64,000 bases of DNA from Asterochloris sp. CNOR1 (Eukaryota > Chlorophyta > Trebouxiophyceae > Trebouxiales > Trebouxiaceae). The notes beneath the pieces were generated by a model. The model was not told where the DNA came from, did no database searches, and saw only the letters and a program-made list of their open reading frames with translations. The DNA lies in assembly GCA_963969365.1 (NCBI GenBank), contig OZ017760.1, positions 1,674,001-1,738,000 on the forward strand. The letters run 5' to 3'. The position numbers and the translations under genes were made by a program. This document shows positions 58,587-64,000 of the stretch, in pieces. Positions within the stretch are counted from its first letter, which is position 1. Each line of letters begins with the position of its first letter.

Positions 58587-59250
58587 CTGCTGGCTCAAGC
58601 AAGCGCACGGTCAGCGTGGCACATGCACGTGCAGCAGAAAGAGACATTGACTCGCAGAGGTGCAGGCCGTCAGCACAGTGTGACCGTGTTGAAGACCCCA
58701 TCACAACATTGGTTGCTGCAAGAGCACTGGCATCACAGCGTGAGAGTCCTGCGCACACCAGATGCCGGGGGTGGGCTGGCACTGCAGACTGAAGTACTGT
58801 GCACAACCCCTCAAGGCCAGCTGCAAGGCTGCCTGGTGCTGCAGCCCTCAGGCACACTAGCTAATGCTGGGCCATTGGCACCATCCTGTCAGTACCATGC
58901 CTTTTCGATGGTCCCTGAATGTAGCTGACACACTCTGCTTCTTTGACTCTGACAGGCCACTTGTCAGTTACACAGTCCCCTGTCAGTGTTTCTGCTTCCC
59001 ACCCTGTCCCTGTGGTCCCTGCATTCTGCCCACTTACCCTGCAGCACTTGAACATATGGGCTGGCTAGGCATCCACCCTCCATTAGGCGGAGAGATATGT
59101 TTGTCTGCCCATTAAGCTGAGGCACATGGCAGGCCAAGCCCACAGGGCATGCGCAGCCATGCCACAAATGCTGCATGCCCTGCACAGGTGCATCAGGGGC
59201 TGGGGCTGACCTGCCACCAGAGAATGCTAGGTTGCAGCCCCGGTGGTCAT

Positions 59251-60760
59251 TCAAGCAGCCTCCAGTAGCAGATTGCATAGCTTGTCCAGCAAAGCCATGA
59301 GTTTGGTGCATTCCTGACTCTATAAAATCTGCAGCATGCCCACTCACCCTGCCCGCACATCCAGGCATGCAGCCTGCACCCCAGGTATGTCTATGTCTGC
59401 AGGCTGCAGCCTGCCCACATGCCCCTGCCTGAAGCTATACAGGCATGCAGCCTGCCCCTTCACCTGGCCTCTAATCCTGTAAGACGTGCAGCCTGCCCAG
59501 GCGGCCTGACAGATGCAAATTCCTGGGCAACAGCACCCCAGATATGTATTCTGCATCCCCACTTACCTTGATTGCCACTGCAATGGATGCATAGCTCTTC
59601 TGCTGCAGGCGCAGCGACAGCCTCGGCTCGTCCTCTCCAGAGTCGTGCCCCCTCTTGCACCTTTTGGTACACTTAAGCATCAGGAAGCACTTTGGGGCAG
59701 CGTCCTTTGCCTGCAGGCAGTGGCGCGTCAGGGATGGGTGCTGCTGCTTGGGCATTGTGCAGCAGGAGATAGAGCTGAGTGGAGGTTTGGGTTCCCCTTG
59801 TGCAACGCTTGCTGGTGAGCCGATGCATCTTGTTAGGCTCTGCACAGGCACCCCGGGCAGGACTTCCAACTCCGCCTGGTGGGCAGCTCGACCTCAAGGG
59901 TGCAGCAATATGCTGGGACTGTCAAAACTGTGAGCACAGGAGAGCAGTCAGGAATGCACCTCTCCGCCAAGCTCCCGGCACTGCTGTGTGTTCTCTGACA
60001 CATGGGGATCACAGGGAGCACTGGGAGGCCCCTCTCAAATGCACAGGTTTCCAGATATCACCCACCAGCTTTCAGACGTGTATGTGCTCACAGCCAGACT
60101 CTGCCCTCAGACAGACTCTGCCCTCAGACAGACAGCATCGCCTGAATCAGCATTTGCAGCATGAACTCCTCCCACAGTCTACACCTTGCCGGGAACTTAG
60201 GCGAACACAACTTTGCCCGGGCACAGCCAGCAAGTCCAGAGGGACTCACCTCCTCCACCAGCTTGCCGACCAGGGCGTCCCTCATCTCCATCGCATCTGC
60301 CTGCTCCAGCCCCCTCCCGGGCACCCCCTTCAGAGAAGTTTTCTTGTCACCCACCATCAGGTCGATGAGGGCACCGCTGTCCACAACGCCTTGTGTGAAG
60401 ATGCTGCGGCCCAGCGTGCAGATGGCGGCGTGCCAGGGGCCGCGGGCAGGGCACCCTGGCTGTGTCAACTAGTCCTTGTAGCAGTGCAACAGCACCTGAA
60501 GCGCTGCATTTACACAGCACCTGCAGGGGTGAGTGGGTCTGTGAGCAGCAGCAGGTTTCAGGGAGCCTCAGCAGCAAATTGACCGCATGTACATGACATG
60601 CACTAGGTCGTGACAGGGCACCCTGCCAAGCTTGCCTTTCATCGGGGTTGGTCAGGCCGGCATGACACGGTCGCTGGTCAGAAGCTTCCTCAACATCGGT
60701 ATTCAGCTGGTCCCACAGCGTGCGGGCAGACGCAGACACCATCTGCCGCTTTCGGCCCAT
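59251..60760 (-). CDS. Small unidentified gene, divergent from caleosin
   Basis: The ATG at 60760 opens MGRKRQMVSASARTLWDQLN. Later exons are one ending at 60250 (donor GTGAGT; coding VVDSGALIDLMVGDKKTS and MRDALVGKLVEE), 59710-59567 (FLMLKCTKRCKRGHDSGE, ending AVAIK) and 59313-59251 (CTKLMALLDKLCNLLLEAA, then TGA). The last three boundaries are in phase 0. The junction between the first and second exons, and the second exon's acceptor, are not resolved. The protein would be about 190-230 residues, charged, partly helical and Lys/Arg-rich. No family is recognised. An ATG at 60793 in the same frame would add 11 residues. Confidence 0.4.
59341..59520. repeat. Short GCATGCAGCCTGC repeats in an intron of the small gene
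   Basis: The word CATGCAGCCTGC, or a one-base variant (TGCAGCCTGCCC), recurs at least four times in about 160 bases, two of the copies about 78 bases apart. On the minus strand this is GGGCAGGCTGCA. The repeats lie between exons 59710-59567 and 59313-59251. Confidence 0.55.
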
Positions 60761-60881
60761 GGTACCTGGCAGCGATGCTCTCACGCGATGCACAGACGAC
60801 TGAAGCGCATTGTGATGATGGTTTGAACTCTAATGTCTTCTTTCCTGCTTGGACTCTAAATCTCACTCTTGACAGCAGACC
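60761..60881. promoter_or_regulatory. Putative bidirectional promoter between caleosin and the small minus-strand gene
   Basis: Only 121 bases separate the two divergent ATGs (60760 minus, 60882 plus). Both 5' UTRs and any core promoter must fit here, unless transcription of one starts inside the other gene. No TATA box is evident. The interval is less GC-rich than its flanks. Inferred from spacing alone. Confidence 0.45.
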
Positions 60882-63800
60882 ATGACAACCTCCAAGCAGA
60901 ACGGAGCCTTTGGCGACGCAGAGAAGGCCGTTTGGGAAGTGAAAGAAGTCCCTGTGACGAGCCAAAGGCCCCCTCCATCTGATCTGGAAAAGTAAGTGGC
61001 TGAGCAACGTCGATTGAGCATCAGTGCCATCCAGACAGCCCATCTTGCTCGTTGATCCCTGCTGTGATGATTATGCATGGCATGATCACCAGCTATCAAG
61101 TCAGCTCTTGTGCTGCAGGGTCATCAAGAACCCAGGGGCCCCACGGGCAAACAATGCCATCAGCAGGGAGAAGCCATCAGGTGAATCCATTCACATTGCG
61201 CGCTTTCGTGCAGACCAGCCTGCTTGTGATGCCTTGGACTGTGTCTTGCATGCCTGCAAGCTTCTGTGTCATGCCTGCAGTCACTGCTGGCTGGGCACTG
61301 CAGCCAGGCAAGTAAGCTCTGACCCAACAGCTGTGCTGCAGGCGATGCCGGCAAGGTCCCACACAACAGGACTGTCATGCAGCAGCATGTAGATTACTGG
61401 GACTTTGACAATGATGGTGAGGGGCATTGCTGGCGCGATATCTTCTGACTGCGGCATTCATCCACACATTGCTGGCAGTGCACTGGGGCGATGCACAGCC
61501 ATGAGCAGGTTTCAGACGCAATCTGCCTGCACAAGAGCCTCCTTGGAACTTCACTGCAGGGATCATCTACCCGCTGGACACATTCAAGTGAGAGCCAGCA
61601 CCAGCACACCATGTGTACAGCAACCATGTTGGGCAAATCCTCCTCCAGCAGCCACTAAGTGAACACTGGCAGCTAAGGCAGGCGGCGTACCCTGATACCT
61701 GGCCCCAGAAGGAGGCTACTTGCTTGCCGATGCTGTCGACCCATCAAGTCAGCTGTTTTGCTGCGTGTGTGCAGGGGGTTCAGGCTGCAGGGAGCACCGG
61801 TGTGGATGGCAACATTCGCAGGTGTGACTGCCTGGCGGCAGCTTTGCTCCTGAGCAACCCGGCTCTGCCAAAGTGAAGTGCTGATTCCAGCCTTTGCCAT
61901 CTGCAGTGCCTTTCATTCATGGCAGCTTCTCCTATGCCACACAGCCAGGCTGGTGAGCACTGTACTGACATAAGATGTGCTGCATTCAAAACTCAAAGCT
62001 TACGCAGCAGGACGCCACTGCCTGCCATGCATGCAGCGCACCTCAACAGCTGCTCCAGGCAACAGGCCCCTGTGCTACCCTGTCTGTGCTTCAGGATGAC
62101 CAGCTGACAGAGCTTGCCGTCCCCGCTGTGCAGGTTGCCAGACCCCTTTTTCTCCATCCACACTGACAGGATCCACAAGGTGAGCCCAGCTGCATGAGCC
62201 AGTCCTGCAGACCTGATAGCTTGGGGCAACATGAGACAGCAGACAGGGCTAGGCTGCTTGTACAGCATTCGCAGGCAGCAGCGCTGCCCGCCTCAGAAAC
62301 CCTGACACACAACAATGGTGGCTGCACTTGCAAGCATATGGCCGAGTGCTGCCACCTGCTTGCCTGACGTGTTCTGGCTGCTGCGCGAGCACTGCAGCAG
62401 GACACTGCCACTGCAGAAAGCTGGTGGCCTCTGAGGAGGGTGAGCCTGCCTTGCCACTTAGTTAGACTGCAGAGGAGAGGCACCACGCTGAGCTATCATC
62501 GCCTCTTGATGCAGCGCTGAACAACAGAGCCTTCAGGGACAATGACTGACATGTTCAGCGCAACCCTGAGCTGCTCATGCCTGCTGCAGGTGCAAGCTCT
62601 TGCATCCTGCAGTTCAACGATGGCACCTACCTTGAAGCCACTATTGTGGTGCAGGGAAAGCATGGCATCAACTGTTGACACCATGTGACTACTGACATTG
62701 AGGGGAACGCCATATCAACAGCATCTTATGTCTTGCTACAGGAGCAACCTGTCTAGGCTGCCTGCCTGGCCAATCAGTGCTGGTCCCCAGTCCATGGCTG
62801 ACTTCAACGGTTGTGCTGCAGTGCAAGCACGGCAGCGATTCTGAGACCTATGACACGGAAGGGCGCTATGTGGTGGAGAAGTTCGAGGAGCTGTGGACCA
62901 AATATGCCAAGTGAGTGGCCTGGCCAGTATGCTTATTTCCGGCCAGCCTGCAGCCTGCACTCTATGCCACCAGAGCGCCCGCTGGTCGACACTCCTTGCT
63001 TGCAGACCTGGATGAGGCGCAGCCCAGGCTGGATTCAACTGCTCTACAGAGAGGCTGAGGGCCACAACAGGCCACACATGCTCACTGTCGCACGCACCAC
63101 TCCCATTCTGCTGGGGCGCGCATCGTGCCCCCATGCCTACCAGCAGGGGATGTTACTGCATGTGCTGCATCCTGTCCAGGCGTTTCAAGCTCAGGCAAGC
63201 GCCTTCTTCGCCCTGATGCTTTGACCAGTGTTGAGTCGCCGGGAGGCAGAGTGCAGCCCATGAAGACGCTCAAACGGCAGCTGACTGCCTCTGGGACCAA
63301 TTGCTGCCCGTCTTTGCTGTCTTTCTGTCTAGATATGGCACCCAAGCCCCGTTGTAAGCAGCTGAGGACAACTTGATCAGTGTCCCTGAGACTGACAGTC
63401 ACGTGAGCCTGCAGGCTGCCCCCTGAGATATTGCAGTCCCGTTCCTGAGGCTGACAGTCATGACCACAGTGCAGGGCAAGTACGACATGACCCTGGGGGA
63501 GCAGAGGACAGTGTCCCTGGGGCTGACAGGCATGCCTCCAATGCAGGGGCAAGGACTACATGTCCCTGGAGGAGCTGTGGAACATGACGGAGGGGAACCG
63601 CAACCTGTTGGATCCCACTGGCTGGACAGCTGAGAAGCTGGAGTGGCTGGCCACCATCTACCTGTATGGAGAGAAGCGGGTGAGGAGTAGAAAACTTGTC
63701 TGGAGACAGTGTGCTGCTTGTGTAAACAACATGCATCAGGTCTGCTTTTGCAGTGCACAGGGTGCATGACCAACAACTGCCTGCACGTGCAACATTTGTT

Positions 63801-63908
63801 AATATATGTGTAAACCTGATGATTGCGCGGGAGATGTGGGCGCTAGCCTGCTGTGGGCGTCATTCTGCTGTCCTGTCAAAATTACAGGCACGTGGCAGCC
63901 TGGACTGA
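60882..63908 (+). CDS. Caleosin (lipid-body EF-hand protein / peroxygenase family), 10 exons
   Basis: Caleosins sit on lipid droplets or the ER, bind calcium and haem, and many are peroxygenases. Exons: 60882-60991, 61119-61180, 61342-61416, 61560-61587, 61775-61821, 61907-61952, 62134-62179, 62822-62910, 63547-63679, 63888-63908; 218 aa. Phases match throughout. Residues 71-89 read QQHVDYWDFDNDGIIYPLD: a conserved His (73) and an EF-hand loop (78-89) with Asp instead of the usual Glu at position 12. A short hydrophobic part (PVWMATFAG..PFIHGSF) leads to a reduced proline-knot region (PGWLPDPFF). Then come HKCKHGSDSETYDTEGR with the second conserved His (141), and the C-terminal signature SLEELWNMTEGNRN. 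The last exon (ARGSLD) is tentative. A TGTAA at 63810 would favour an earlier end, for example an exon from 63754 or read-through to 63769. Confidence 0.94.
63387..63590 (+). repeat. Duplicated exon 5' edge before caleosin exon 9
   Basis: Exon 9 begins after GCAG at 63547 with GGGCAAGGACTACATGTCCC. A copy 72 bases upstream, at 63475 and also after GCAG, reads GGCAAGTACGACATGACCCT and continues GGGGGAGCAGAGGAC. It translates as GKYDMTLGEQRT against GKDYMSLEELWN in the exon. The preceding intron stretch (GTCCCTGRGRCTGACAG) is repeated three times, from about 63381. Confidence 0.8.
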
Positions 63909-64000
63909 CAGCCAAGGCAAGGCAGCTGTCTGTGCTGGGCTGGGATCGTCCAGGCAGGGTCAGGCGCTTCCTGCCTGATGTATCAGCCATGCTACTGGTT

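Noticed and set aside
58122-58928. 268-codon plus-strand open frame
   Set aside because: No splice signals, composition typical of an antisense shadow, and the minus strand here has a Cys-rich exon with consensus splice sites.

Overview
The window is nuclear DNA from a green alga. The evidence is a GC-rich sequence, genes split into dozens of 30-800 base exons with consensus GTGAG/TGCAG introns, a plastid-type SecA with a transit peptide, a plant-type caleosin and a plant-type GDA1/CD39 apyrase. A core chlorophyte, perhaps a trebouxiophyte, fits best; the class is inferred, not shown. No rRNA, tRNA, CRISPR, insertion sequence or prokaryotic operon was seen.

Layout on the left: the 3' end of an unidentified plus-strand gene (8-2209); a complete 21-exon plastid SECA1 (2645-14217, 1069 aa, frame closed through every junction); and a complete 14-exon membrane apyrase (14673-21253, 826 aa). 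Next come an unidentified minus-strand membrane protein (about 24466 to 22282) and, divergent from it, a small plus-strand coiled-coil gene (24465-26397).

Layout in the centre: one very large minus-strand gene runs from at least 54822 down to 26806. Thirty-nine exons from 50315 to 26806 join in phase for about 2650 codons. They encode an N-terminal helical part, a WD40-like propeller, a Ser-rich linker, a Raf-like (TKL) protein kinase and a long disordered tail carrying an array of (S/N)PFA motifs. A 2.4 kb Ala/Pro-rich exon with 60-aa repeats lies upstream and joins in phase to two or three more exons; a gap of about 1.2 kb remains unresolved.

Layout on the right: unresolved minus-strand coding segments (55.45-58.6 kb), a short minus-strand gene (60760-59251), and a complete or nearly complete caleosin on the plus strand (60882-63908). 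The last two share a promoter interval of about 120 bases.

The genes do not look functionally linked: plastid protein import, nucleotide hydrolysis at a membrane, lipid-body calcium/peroxygenase chemistry and kinase signalling. The most unusual feature of the window is structural. In at least five places, in three unrelated genes, an intron next to an exon carries decayed tandem copies of that exon's edge together with its splice site.
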